Source: Marsupella aquatica | Lineage: Eukaryota > Marchantiophyta | Length of the DNA: 64,000 nucleotides | Direction of reading: 5' to 3' | Assembly: GCA_973895155.1 (NCBI GenBank) | Contig: OZ316899.1 | Coordinates: forward strand, 14,074,001-14,138,000 | Made by a program: the position numbers and the translations under genes | Part shown: positions 34,850 through 45,644 of the stretch, one piece after another | Layout of the letters: each line of letters begins with the position of its first letter | Position numbering within the stretch: the stretch's first letter is position 1 | The notes under the pieces: model-generated | Told to the model about the DNA's origin: nothing | Databases searched by the model: none | Seen by the model: only the letters and a program-made list of their open reading frames with translations

Positions 34850-34995
34850 GAGATGGGGGTCTTCGCAAACCCAATAGCGAACACGTTTGCAAAGCCGTAT
34901 TCTTCGCAAAGATACCGTTTGTGAAGCTGGTTGAGAAGGTAGAACCATCGCAAACTGGGATGCGAATGACTTCGCAAACCCTAACTCTACTGTCC
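34850..34995. promoter_or_regulatory. TTCGCAAA word cluster in the divergent promoter region of the outer CACTA
   Basis: CTTCGCAAACCC, TAGCGAACACGTTTGCAAAGCC, TTCTTCGCAAAG, CATCGCAAAC, GATGCGAATG and CTTCGCAAACCC are the same words as in the terminal clusters at 12.4-12.86 and 37.5-37.96 kb. They sit directly before the plus-strand gene at 35076 and upstream of the divergent transposase gene. If an element protein binds them at the ends, it could also control its own genes here. That is inference. Confidence 0.5.
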
Positions 34996-36254
34996 TTATC
35001 ATTTGCCAAGCGCATATGAGGCGGATCCATTTCTTTTGGGCCCTGGGAGAGAGCAGCGTAGGCAAGGGAGGAGCGATGGCAAGCGGAGGGGGAACTGCAG
35101 GTGATGGAGGAGCTTCTGCCAGCAGCGGAGGCAACCACTTAGAGGAGGAGGATCGACTTCAAAAGATTGTGGATGACCATTTCTCGGTTGCGCAGTTGAG
35201 TAAGATTGATTTCACCTCTCCAACAGGGCTTGCATCGTTGAGTGCATTATTGGGCCAGGCCTTGCAATCTGGTCTCAGTGCAGGGAAAGCAGCAAGAGAG
35301 GAGGAAGAAAGGAGGACAGCCAAGCAGAAGGCCACTGAGAAGAAGCGAAAGAGGGATGAGAGAGCTCAGGCTGGAGTACTCTCCCCTCAAGCCTTGGAAA
35401 AGAAGAGGAGGAAAGATGAGAGAGACTTGATAAGGAAACAGAGGGAGGAGCAGAGAAAGAAGGAGGAGGCAAGGAGGAAGCTGCCTCTGATTACATTAGA
35501 GGATGAGGGAATTCCCACAGAGCTTGCTTACAATGGGGCCAAGAGCACAATCAAACACATTGTGTCCACAAATTTTGCAAGAGGAGTCGAGTGCGCACTC
35601 TCTCCAAGGCAGAGCAGAAGCGAGTGATCAATCAGGTGAAAGATGCATTCCAAAATGGAGGAGAGATGGATTCACAATGGCTTGCTGATAAAATCTCAAA
35701 TTCCATGTCACAAGCACGATACCATGACAAGATGAAGATCAGGGCTCACCTGAGAGATTTGGAGGAGTACAAGAATTTGGGGAGGCCGCTGCAGTTCTCA
35801 TAAGATATCTGGCAGGCCTTCTACGCCACAGAGGTGAAGTTGAAAGCAGCCAGGGTCCTCAATGAATTTATAGAGAAGTTGACAAATGCCCGGAAGGCAA
35901 AGGAGGCTGGGAAGTCTGACCGTGACCTGAAGATGATGGAGCAGAAGGTGGCCCAGTTGCAACAGGTTGTAGCAGAGGTGGGAGATCCGCCCAACAAGTT
36001 CTTGAAGGCAGTTGAGAGAGTTCGAGAAAAGCTCAACATCACCCATAGGCTTGGTCAAGGTGGCCTCCCCGGCCTCAAAGCAGCATTTGTGAGTGCACCG
36101 CCCTCTCCTCTCTTGACTTCTTACTCCAATTTCTATTCCAACACACCTGCAATGCCCCAACTCTTTTCTGCTGTGGCACCAAGTACTTCCAATTGGAGTT
36201 GTCGTGTTAGATTAGGTCACGAACATTTACTTCCCTTTCAACTTTTCGTCATAA

Positions 36255-36435
36255 CAGAGTTTGCAAAGCATTTGCGATGCGCGTCGCTTTGCAACTGCTT
36301 TGCAAACCTTGTTATTCACTTTTTTGGAAATAAATTTGCGATGCCCTTGCAAAGCCACGCGCATCTCAATCAATTTTGCAACCTAGTTTTCCCTTATGTT
36401 TGCAAAGCTGGAGACTTCGCAAATTCAAAAAATTT
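36255..36435. repeat. Internal TTTGCAAA/TTTGCGAT word cluster
   Basis: GTTTGCAAAGCATTTGCGATGC, GCTTTGCAACTGCTTTGCAAAC, TTTGCGATGCCCTTGCAAAG, GTTTGCAAAGC and CTTCGCAAATTC repeat the words of the outer element's termini, inside what appears to be an intron of the plus-strand gene. Confidence 0.75.
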
Positions 36436-37019
36436 GAATTTTTGAATATTTCAAAACGTTTAAGTGTTGTTTGAGGGTCGTAAGCCCCCATGCCACCCTT
36501 GTAAAACCACCCCCAACCTAAGCCCCAACCCCACCAGCACCTAATTAACCCCTCTACTTGATTTAAGGCATTTTGGCTTGCCGTTATTGCTTGGTTTTGA
36601 CCAATTGTGCCGGTTTTTATTTTGGTTAGTACAAGAGGTACAAGAGGAAGATCACAGCGGCTAAGATGGAGGTGGGCCAGAAACATGGGAAGGAGCATCT
36701 CTTTCGGCAAGTTGATCAATTATTGGTGAGCGTTCATTTTCAGGTTAATGTGTTGATTGCATTTATGAAAAATTCCCTCTTATGGATGTCATTCACTTAA
36801 TTGTAAGGTTCTATATGACTAATGCATGGCTGGTTTGCTAATGTAACAGAGACCGGATGATGATGGTGACTCCCATACCGAGGGTGATAGTAGCGATGAG
36901 GATGAGGAGGGGACAGGGGAGGGGAGTACTGCTCCTGGTAGTCGAGTCAGGCCAACTAGCACTGGAGAGCAATCATTTGCATCAGCACCTCCATTGGTGC
37001 TGCGAGTGGTAGTGCGGTA

Positions 37020-37100
37020 GGGGATGGGGATGGGGATGGGGATGGTGACGGGGATGGTGGTGGTGATGGGGATGAGGATGAGGATGAGGAGGGAGACCAA
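37020..37100. repeat. GGGGAT hexamer-type repeat
   Basis: Runs of GGGGAT and GATGAG encode alternating Gly-Asp and Glu-Asp in the acidic C-terminus of the plus-strand gene. Minus-strand Pro/Ser/His frames here are shadows. Confidence 0.8.
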
Positions 37101-37529
37101 GAGGAGGAGGAGGCCCCGGTCCCCCCTCCCCCAAGAGCACGCAAGGGCAAGGAGAAGGCCAAGGGGAAGAAGTCAAGGAGGGGCAGGAACTCTCCTTTCT
37201 AGCTCTATCTAGATAGGTGCCTAGATTACCCTAGAGACTTAGGTAGTTCACATGTATAGGGGGATTAGCATGGACATGCAACTTTTAGCTAAGGGTTCTT
37301 ACCCTTCCATTTTGTAACTTTTGTACTTTTTGAGTAATGCCATTTTAATTGCGGCATTCCGGTCTACCTACATCCCTTTTCTCCCTCCTTCAACTATATG
37401 AATTGTTTCCCTAAACCACTAAACCCTATTATACCCTAATACTTCAAAAATACCTTTTGCAAAACCCTTGAGAACCAGCTGTCATATCAAATAGCCAAGA
37501 CAAAACCATCACAAAACATTCTAAACGCT

Positions 37530-37955
37530 CATCCTCGCAAATTTTGCGATATTTTTTGCATCGCAAATATGCGAACACACGATTTCTGCAAGTTTAGAAA
37601 TGTGTTCAATTTCGCAAATGTAGCGAATATAAATGTATCACAGTATTGAGAGAAAGAATGGCTCGCAATCTACCGATGTGTCCTAAATCGCAATCTAGCG
37701 ATGATTTTAGCATTGCTACGTTAGCGTTTCTTTGCGAATCGCAAACGCGCCCATAGTTCCCGATTCGCAAATATTGCGGTAGGTATGGCATCACAATTGT
37801 GCAATGTTAAAAGAGTCGCAAAGTGCAAAGCTCTTGCGAAGGTCCAGTTGCAAAGGTGTGGGCATGGAAAAGAGCAAAGATGTTGAGATGTGCGGCATTT
37901 CGCAACAAGGAGTTGACCGATATTGTTTCCTTTGTTGCATGCAAGGGAGGGTGTT
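37530..37955. repeat. Outer CACTA right subterminal word cluster
   Basis: TCGCAAATTTTGCGATATTT, TTGCATCGCAAATATGCGAA, TTTCGCAAATGTAGCGAA, CTCGCAATC, ATCGCAATCTAGCGATG, TTTGCGAATCGCAAACGC, ATTCGCAAATATTGCGG and AGTCGCAAAGTGCAAAGC mirror the left cluster at 12.42-12.86 kb. Confidence 0.8.
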
Positions 37956-37987
37956 TTGCAAAAGAGGGTCATTGTGTTGTAGTGTTA
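37955..37987 (-). repeat. Outer CACTA right terminal inverted repeat and TTA duplication
   Basis: Read inward on the minus strand, the terminus is CACTACAACACAATGACCCT, ending at 37984. TTA at 37985-37987 matches 12398-12400. Confidence 0.82.
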
Positions 37988-39164
37988 GGATTTACCAACA
38001 TTAATTCCAAGATGAGACCAATTAGTGGTGGTGTAGAGTAAGAAACCTCCGGGCTTGTTGTCAGTCGATTCTTTAGCAGGGGAAAAGCGCGGCTTCAGGG
38101 TTTAGACATTCGGATAGAATATTTCTTGGACAGTGCAGGGGGGAAGACGCAACTTAATTTTAGCATTCTCAATTTTAATTCTGCAATAGGCCCGATGAGT
38201 TGTTTGTGTGGAATTGCATATCTGGTTCTTTGGTTCAGAATTCTGTGACTCGATGTAAAAGAATTCACTATAAATTTGCTTACTGGTAATTAGCATTGAC
38301 ATGTAACGGTCACTTTATTGAAGGCAAATTGGAAATGAATGTTGAGGGAGGAATAAATTTTGTTCTGAACTAATGTAACGAGGTCATTATATTGAAGTTG
38401 AATCCTCTGCTCGTGCTTGTAGGATTTCAAAAACAACACAATTCGAGCGGGAACGCGATTATTGTAGGCCATACTGCTTTCTATGGAGCACCGCTTGGTT
38501 GTGTATTAGTGTCACGGCACTTCTGATATGGCATATTGGAAGATACCACCCAATCCCCAATTCTAAATTGTCAGCAATAGCACCTGGCTATTGAATTATT
38601 TATCATCGCGTCAGCAGTAGCACCTGGCTGTTGAATTATTTATCATCGCGGATGAGTACTCCCCTCCTTTGGATATTCAACAGTCGCAAGACATCCCTAA
38701 GTCGTCACCTATGTTGAGTTGTGGCGTGGCGCGGCGTGGGTGTTTCGATTCAATACCTGCATCATTAGGGCAATTGACACTCAGTTTTGCATCTGGGAAT
38801 GGAGGGTCCATACTCACTTGGATGCACACTATTGAATCTCGGAGCGGATTTGAATTTTCTTTGTTTATCCTGAAAGAAAGCTGTGTCTTACCATACATAC
38901 AAACATTGGTAATGTAAACCTCGGCCGCATAGGGAAGTCATGCCATGATTGTATATCCAATTTCTGTGGGCGCTGCTGATTCCCCCTCCCTCTGCTTTGC
39001 GAGAGGTGGGTGGACAATATAGCCCCGAAAACTGAAAAAGTCACATCAGTTACGCCATGTCTATAGTGGTTGTTTTTAGGGTTCAGTTTTATGGTAATTG
39101 AATTGATGATGCATACAGGTCTCACCTGATCCAAACGGTAACGGAGATTGGTCTCATTTGCCAG
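37988..39164. other. Unassigned flank right of the outer CACTA element
   Basis: No recognisable gene. It contains a 40-bp tandem duplication (38571-38650). Short frames such as 38669-38917 have no motif. Confidence 0.45.
38571..38650. repeat. 40-bp tandem duplication
   Basis: TCAGCAATAGCACCTGGCTA... at 38571-38610 is followed directly by a copy at 38611-38650 with only two A-to-G differences (CAGCAATAG to CAGCAGTAG, GGCTATT to GGCTGTT). This looks recent. Confidence 0.95.
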
Positions 39165-40781
39165 TCAATGTTGTTGATTTTCCTGCCCCATATATTGTAT
39201 TAGCTTGGCAGCTTTTTTGGTTTCTTCTTGAAACAGGGCCATCTTTACTCGATAAGCTGCTCTTGAAAATGGATTTAATGTGGACAAGTCAAATCCAGCA
39301 ATGTTGTGCAGTGCCTCGTGAAGATAAAATTCCATGGCTTTTTCCCTTTCCTTTGAAGCTTCTATGATTAAGGACTCCTTGGCCTCAAATTTGGGATTCC
39401 CTGCCTCTTGCAAACATCGGGTGAGGTCGTCAAGGAGTTGTAAATCCGTGTCGAGCTGCTTCTTCAGTCCCTGTACTTCTTCTTCTACTTTTTGGCATTG
39501 GCTCCGTTTGTCTTGTATCTCTCGCTGGAGCCTAGCATTTTCCTCTTTCAGTACGTCTAGTTGCGTACATATTCTAGGCTCACACGACCCCAATTTGTCT
39601 GACCTCTGTTCCAAAGCCGTGCAGTCGATTGTCAAGCTTTATACCGTTCCCTTGTGTAATAATGTATCTTCAGATAATTTGTGCAATGACCCTGCGGGGT
39701 CCTGATGAAATCCTATGTTCCGGCTGGGGCTCTCTGCAAACTCTGTTCCCTTGTTTAATGAAGTGACGACTACCCTCTATTCGAAACCTTTCAATCGAGA
39801 TGCATCTACTGATTCCAATTTTTGTACATGCACGTCCAACCGTCCGTCCTCCGAACCGCCTTCCACCGTGGAGGATTGCAAGGCGTGGTTGCTGGCCCTG
39901 AAGTTGTGCAAAATGTATGCTCCCAGTAGAGTGGCTTCCTCTCCACGATCTTCTTTGCCTTCTGAACTGTCAGCGCGTGCTTCTTCCTGTTCTGGATTAG
40001 CTGCAGTCCCATGTGGTAAGGTGGATTCACTGGTTCCCCGGTTTTCCCCGACCGCGTGACTGTAAGCAACATTTTGTCGGTGACTCCTATGCAATTGGCG
40101 ATTTTGCGGTGCAACATCAGGGATGGCGGTGGCATCCCTGATCGGGTTCACCAATCTTTTCTTTAGCACCCAACAAATGATGTAAGCAAGAAGTGAGGGA
40201 TAAGGCGGAACCAATTTGGACCAGAGTTTTTGAAGCAACTCCGCCTTCCGCACTTGCAACAGGTGGAGCTTGCCTTCAAGCACTCGAGCGGCGATCGTGA
40301 TATGGTCAATGGTCCCATGATGGTAACCAGATTTTATCATCACCCATTCGGTGAAAAACTCTATATACTTGCGGACCTCCAGATTTGTCACCGTCCCGTA
40401 TTGGATCTTCTCGACATGGATCGAGGATCTCAAGTCACGGTCTGACCTCAAAAAGCCGATAATCTGCCATGGAGTGTAAGGTGTGCACTTCACTCTTGTC
40501 GGGAGCTGCGATGGAACTAAACCTAGAATCCCAAACATGCTGGCCAATTCTTGGTTGAGCACCCTAATAAGCGGTGTCCTATCGTACTCGATGCACAGTG
40601 ACGCCGCATCGCCATAGACTGATCGTATATTCCAATGATAATATGCAGCCTCTGCCAAGGTCAGATCGCAACCCATTCCGACCATACCCAGGCATTTGGC
40701 ATGCCGGAAGATGCTCTCAAATTGAGTAATGTAAGCTGTGTCCGTCCGTGAGTTCTGAATGTTGGCCTCTGCCACTATTGT
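39165..40781 (-). pseudogene. Retroelement gag-like protein with C-terminal coiled coil
   Basis: One minus-strand frame stays open from upstream of 40775 to 39165, apart from a TAG at 39777-39779 and a TAA near 39640. The N-terminal part has LTLAEAAYYHWNIRSVYGD, then PLIRVLNQELASMFGILGLVP, the same layout (short strand, helix, F-G/L-L-P) as the A, B and 62.7-kb proteins in this window and as plant retroelement or 'putative plant transposon' gag-like domains. A polar middle (EEARADSSEGKEDRGEEATL) precedes a heptad-rich coil (LKEENARLQREIQDKRSQCQ, KKQLDTDLQLLDDL). No zinc knuckle or RT is visible. Assignment to a retroelement is by resemblance and setting. Confidence 0.5.
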
Positions 40782-41139
40782 AACAGTTTCTGAGCCATTG
40801 ATAACTGCAATGTTTCAAGTAGTCTCCGCGCGAGACCTCTTTCTGCTCGACATGAAACAAACGGAAGGACACCTTTGCAAAACCACAGTTAATTTCCAGA
40901 ACTCGTATCGTTCATTCGGGTGCCGGAACAATTTTGGCAAATTGCTCGAATCACTTTTTATCCAACTATGTTTGCCCCATTATTGTGTATTGCTCATCTC
41001 GAGGTGGCGGACGTTTTTAGGGCTGACTTCCGCTAAAGCCAAACATCGCGTGCGGCAAATTAGAGGGTCATATTTGAAAGCAATGTGTCTTTTAAGTTTT
41101 TTTGTATTTCTTCAGAGACTTATGAGAGAAGCTTTGATC

Positions 41140-41250
41140 TGACCCTAAACCCTAAACCCTAAACCCTCATATTCCTCTCTCTCTCAATGAGCCTCTCGTT
41201 GGTGGATTTAGGGTTTAGGGTAACATCAAGTCCCAAGGGTTTAGGGTTTT
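41140..41250. repeat. Opposed telomere-type motifs
   Basis: Three CCCTAAA units (about 41144-41166) face TTTAGGGTTTAGGG (41208-41221) and GGTTTAGGGTTTTC (41239-41250) across about 40 bp with a CTCTCTCTC run. It is a short inverted telomeric arrangement. Confidence 0.85.
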
Positions 41251-41756
41251 CATTTTTCCTGATGTTTTCATTTTTTTAGGTTTCCGATTACCATTAGCCA
41301 AGTACGGGATGAATTTCGGTCGTTTTACGACTAGTTTAGCTGGATTAGGGTTGGGTATAGCTGTTTTACCTTGTGTTACATCAAACATGATGGGGGTCCA
41401 TGAAAGAAGGAGCTTGCCATGCGGGTCCATCAAGAAATTTAGAAACTTGCCACCATCCTCATACTAAACCAATGGCCTAGTCCAATTGATGCTTATCATC
41501 ATACTTGTCATTCCGGACATCCATCCTTGCTGGACTACGGAATGTCCAACCCGCCCTACACGACTCCCGCGCATAGCCTTGGTTGATGACTACTATAGTC
41601 CTGTTCGGGTTCACTACCAAGATCCATGTCCTATGGGTTTTCCGGTGACAAAATGGACCGTAAATGGCTGTGTTTCAGCTGGCTTAGACTTTGGGGCAAA
41701 CCACCTGCTGTGCGCCCTCTATTTCGTGCCACGTTTTCATTGTTGTTGCCCACCGT

Positions 41757-41796
41757 CCTAAACCCTAAACTGTAAACCCTAAAACCCTAAACCCTT
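41757..41796. repeat. Short telomere-type cluster
   Basis: CCTAAACCCTAAACTGTAAA and CCCTAAAACCCTAAACCC give four imperfect CCCTAAA motifs. Confidence 0.85.
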
Positions 41797-42572
41797 GAAT
41801 CCCCACTGTTATACCGGCGGTGTGATGGATCCTTGTAGAGCATTGACAATTGGGCATGGCCCTTCTTCGCAGCCCAAGCCTCCGGCCATTGCAGCCGAAC
41901 GACCCCATGGCCTGCATCACAATTATCTGTAACGTCCTTTTGTGAAGCGTTTTCCACTTCTTCCCTACCGTCTTTCATTGCATTGGTATTTTTGCGTCAA
42001 TAGTGCACAGTAGAAGATTGGTAATAACTCCCTAAACAAGACAATTAGGAATTCCTTGGAAATGTTTTTTTTTCATGATTTTATTAGATAGTGACCACGA
42101 AAACCCCGTGGCAAGGAAGAACAAAAAGAGTGATCCCATAACACACAATCAACCACCCCACCTGGAGTGCGGCAACAACAACATGTGATGAAAGCCTAGA
42201 GCCTAGGCTGTCAATCTCAAACATAGGGATCTCAAGACAAGCGAACCCCATTGGCCAGAGAAAGTCCTATCTAGATGTAATCCAGATCTGTTGGCTATTC
42301 AACCAAACTATTCTTTCCTGTATAAGTATCTCCTTCACTCGTAGCAATCGTGTATGTCGTCTACTCGGGGGCACACACAGGCCCACCGTCGATGCATGGT
42401 CAGCAGCTTCTAAGAGAATAAAGCGAAGATCGAATGTCCTAAAGCCATTGGCCTGAAACACGTGCGCATTCCTACTCTGCCATAAGGACCATAGAATCTG
42501 ATAGAACATAAATAGCTTTGCAATTGTGCCAGGGTCTTCCTTAGCAGTGAGAAGCAACAGCTCAAGTATCCT

Positions 42573-42833
42573 ATCCGCATCTCGGGGGGGTCACTTCCAT
42601 GGAAGTGGCATATCATGTGCGACGAAGTATAGGGCCATTTAAATGGTTTTGGCGGAAGACTTATTAAGTCTTCTATGGAAATATAGGGTTGTTTAATTGC
42701 AAAATGCATACGTGTCATCACATGATTGGTGTGGTACAACTTTTTAGAAAGTAAGTTAGGGGGGTCATAAATGACCCAAACCGTCGCACGTGATGTATGA
42801 CCCTTCATATAGTGACCCCCCCGAGATCCGCAT
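42573..42833. other. 8-bp target-site duplications around the small TIR element
   Basis: ATCCGCAT occurs at 42573-42580 and 42826-42833, immediately outside the terminal inverted repeats. Confidence 0.9.
42581..42825. mobile_element. 245-bp non-autonomous TIR element (hAT-like MITE)
   Basis: Perfect 15-bp termini CTCGGGGGGGTCACT and AGTGACCCCCCCGAG extend imperfectly inward (both ends have CATA-CA-GTGCGACG about 30 bp in). The duplicated 8-bp target fits the hAT superfamily; the CTCGGGGGGG terminus is unusual for it. The LINE frame reads …TDYAD before the element and RILELLL… after it once the element and one duplicate are left out. That shows it inserted after the LINE. No coding capacity. 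Confidence 0.9.
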
Positions 42834-44202
42834 AATCAGTAAAGGTACCTGCGAAACACGCTGTAGCTAATGACCAACATCTCTTGGCATGAGTACATTG
42901 GGAGAAAAGATGGGGGATAGTTTCTACTGTTCCACTGCACAGTTTACAGTACCCTTCTCCTTTGTCAATGCGCTTGGCTCGCACCCTGGTAAAGAGACCT
43001 GAAGCCAATATCCTCCAAATAAACGTCTTAGCACGGGAGGACAGATCAGAGCTCATCATGCAACCATCTATTGCGCTGACCTTCCGTAAGAACTCCCTGC
43101 AGCAAGCTTTCTCAAACAAGGTGAAGCCTCGGAGGTGTTCTAGCTGCTCATACAAATTGCGCCATTCATTCCGTTCAGTAGACCATAAGTCTTGGATGCC
43201 TCTTATACCCAGTCGGCCACACAGCACAGTAATGACCTCAAAATTAGTGTTGGGCCAAGATTGGAAACCGATGAGACAGCGGAGGGTGTCCGTGGTGTTC
43301 CACCTGCCAGGCATCGTGTCAGTGGGAGCAAAGATCAGGTGGGAGCGAAGCTGCGCCCACGCTTTCCACAAGCCTCCAGTATATGAAAGTCCATTAAAGG
43401 ACCGAGGGCTACATAATAACATCTTGTCCTGAAATGAGTACTTATTCCTACGTATCCACTTATAGTTCATCCAACCCACGAGTTTCAGATTTTCTGCAAA
43501 GAGACAGGCCCATTCAGTATCAGGGCTGTCCATAGCTCCAGTGAACCATTTGGATAATAAAGCATCGGAGTGGCTGCAAAAATCCTTCAGCCCGAGACCC
43601 CCCAACAGCGTAGGTCTGGCCATTCTGGCCCAAGAGACAACCGGGATCCTCTTGCCCCCCGCCGGATTGTATCCCCACAAAAAGTCCCGACAGAGCGCTA
43701 TCATTTTCTTTGCGAGTCCCTCAGATGCTCTTAGAAACATGGAGTGGTAAATGGGGATAGCCTATAAAATGTGTCTAACCAGGAGTGTGCAACCTGAGAA
43801 GGACAGCAATTTATTCGCCCAGGAGGATAAACGGCTGCCTATTTTGTCAAGAACAAATCGATGCAATTGATCCGTCTTCAAGTCCACCCCCAAGGGGGCA
43901 CCAAGATACTTTTGTAGCTCTCCTTTGTGGCTAATCACACAGCCTGTATTCGACAGCCCCCTCAGAATCGTATTCATTGCCAGTGGGATAACAATGGATT
44001 TCCGTAAATTGAGTCTTGCTCCAGTTGCAGTTTCATAGCAATGCAAGACTGATGTGGCCATTTCAAAGCTCCTCAGTGTGGCAGGGATAAACATTCCCAT
44101 GTCATCCGCAAAAGGCCTATAACAAATTGTTAGCTCATCCGAGATTGTTATCCCCAGTAGTCTTCCAGCCTCAAGCTCAGCGTCCATGAGATCCATGAGA
44201 GG

Positions 44203-45640
44203 TTGAGTGGAGATAACAAAGAAGAGCGTATTGAAAAGGCGTATCTAAAAGATCAGTTGGTGGCTTTACAGAAGTGGAAGGTGACGGAAATCAATCGACA
44301 GAACAAACAATTGGCTCTGACAGAAAATTCGAAGAAGAAAAGTAGTGGTGATAAGGTCTGCTTCATATCTCTTGGCCTCTCATATCTCATACTACAATAG
44401 ATTCTCAAGGGAGTTTCTGATCGTATTGTGGTGGAGCCGTGATTGTTTGCAGTGGGGAAACAGAGCTTACATTTGGAATGTCAGCAGAACTTACAACAAG
44501 TCAAAAATGCCAAGCTAAAGTGGGTACAAGAGAATGAATTGGATTCAATAGGGAGATAAATGCTCTAAACTATAGTTTAATTCTTTCAAAGATAGAGCTA
44601 ACGCCATTTAATTAGAAGGCCTGTATGACATTCAGGGTCAAGTGCAGAAGGATTGGAATTCTATGGCACAGATTGCTGCTTTCTTCTAAAACATTCTCCG
44701 ATGGACGAAGAGTTGAATAAGATCCTGGATAAGGTGTCTACATAGATCATTGCTGAAGAAAGAGCGGGCTTGGAAGCTGAGTTGTCTCTGGAAGAATTAG
44801 TTGCTGCTACGAAAGCCCTAGGAAAGTACAAAGCCCCTGGTCACGATGGGATTTCGGGCACATTTAGGGCCTATATTACTTGCAGGAATCAAACATGGTG
44901 TTCAACAGGGGGCAATTCAATAAGTATTGGTTGAAGGGATTAATCATTCTCCTTATGAAGAAAGGGGATGAACTCAAAATCAAAAATTAACAACAGACCC
45001 ATTTCCTTGTTGACGGTTTTTTACAAAGTGGGTACTTAAAGTGTTTCAACTCAAGACGGTTCGAATCCTAATCAAATTATCTTGCATCAATAGTACGCCT
45101 ATCTTCCCGGTAGATCTATCCATAATACCTACTCACTAATAATACCATGCAACTCCATGTCTTCCTCGGATCCATATGTGTGCCTCAAATTGGATGTCAC
45201 TAAATCCTTTGACAGTGTGCAATGGTTGTTCATTGAGAAGTTGTTCATTTGAGAAGCTGATGGATAAGATGGGATTTGTGGTGTTCTTTATTGGCTTCTT
45301 CCGGGCCATTACTTGTAATGCGTCGTCTGCCATTATGATTAATTAATGGACGAGTTACAAAATCTTTTGCCATCACAATTATATCCGCCAGACAAGGATG
45401 CCCGATATGTCCATTATTCTTCATTTTGGCTATTCAAGGTTTGGATGGACTTTTAACGGAGAAAATCTCTGAGGGACTATTATCCGGTGTACGCTTCAGG
45501 TAGGTGGTTTCACAGCTTGCACATCAATTGTATGCAGACAACACTTTGGTTATTGTGAAGGGAAATCGTGATAATATCAATAGATGTAAGGAATACTTTG
45601 ATGCTTATGCTGTGGCATCTGGTTTAGCCTATGACTGGAT
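44203..45640 (+). pseudogene. Second LINE pol remnant (linker and RT), heavily decayed
   Basis: Plus-strand pieces in order: KDQLVALQKWKVTEINRQNK (44.24), LEGLYDIQGQVQKDWNSMAQ with IAAFF (44.61), LEELVAATKALGKYKAPGHD with GIS (44.78), RPISLLTVFYKV (45.0), VCLKLDVTKSFDSVQWLFIE (45.18), LHQLYADNTLVIV (45.53, the F/YADD block, here YADN) and AYAVASGLAYD (45.6). The order is that of LINE RT, but almost every piece changes frame and many stops intervene. It is a different copy from the minus-strand LINE and abuts it head to head near 44.2 kb. Confidence 0.88.
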
Positions 45641-45644
45641 CTTT

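Larger units (their letters stand above)
35076..37202 (+). pseudogene. Second gene of the outer CACTA (charged, coiled-coil protein), broken
   Basis: From ATG 35076 (MASGGGTAGDGGASASS) the frame gives FTSPTGLASLSALLGQALQS and a highly charged helical region (EEEERRTAKQKATEKKRKRD, RKQREEQRKKEEARRK). A frame change near 35.59 kb leads to LSKAEQKRVINQVKDAFQNG and RYHDKMKIRAHLRDLEEYKN. A TAA at 35801-35803 interrupts that frame, which goes on to WQAFYATEVKLKAARVLNEF and MMEQKVAQLQQVVAEVG (coiled coil). Later exons look likely at about 36632-36725 (YKRYKRKITAAKMEVGQKHG) and from about 36850, ending in an acidic Gly-Asp repeat and a basic tail (KGKEKAKGKKSRRGR) at 37202. No family is recognised. 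Position, charge and neighbouring word clusters suggest an element DNA-binding protein, but a captured host gene is possible. Confidence 0.55.
12401..37984 (-). mobile_element. Outer CACTA (En/Spm) transposon, interrupted
   Basis: The left terminus CACTACTACATATTTGCC and the inverted right terminus (reading in, CACTACAACACAATGACC) share CACTAC-ACA-A and a following TTTTGCAAA; about 23 of the first 30 bases match. TTA flanks both ends. Clusters of TTTGCGA/TTCGCAA/GCGATGC words lie just inside both ends, as expected of subterminal binding sites. The minus strand carries a decayed CACTA transposase (33.76-13.54 kb) and the plus strand a second gene (35.08-37.20 kb). Total span is about 25.6 kb, of which 16.55 kb is a second CACTA element inserted at 15162-31713, leaving an original element of about 9 kb. 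Frameshifts and stops in the transposase make it non-autonomous today. Confidence 0.85.
40782..42266. other. Unassigned, with two telomere-motif clusters
   Basis: No gene recognised. CCCTAAA/TTTAGGG motifs occur at 41140-41250 and 41757-41796. Confidence 0.45.
42267..44225 (-). pseudogene. LINE pol remnant (RT C-terminus and zf-RVT region)
   Basis: Reading leftwards: LFFVISTQPLMDLMDAELEA, the RT active-site block CYRPFADDMGMFI (about 44100), GARLNLRKSIVIPL, QKYLGAPLGVD, KLLSFSGCTLLVRHIL, an in-frame TAG at 43762-43764, then AIPIYHSMFLRASEGLAKKM, GGKRIPVVSWARMARPTLLG-GLGLKDF and a zf-RVT-like end (FIWRILASGLFTRVRAKRI, YCKLCSGTVETIPHLFSQC, AKRCW). The frame continues into RILELLLLTAKEDPGTIAKL after a 245-bp TIR element. 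LINE RT primes DNA synthesis on target DNA. The endonuclease and N-terminal RT are missing; at about 44.21 kb the sequence meets a different, plus-strand LINE fragment. The stop and insertion make it inactive. Confidence 0.93.

Noticed and set aside
36956-37176. Minus-strand Pro/Ser/His-rich ORFs
   Set aside because: Antisense of the GGGGAT/GATGAG repeat; low complexity.
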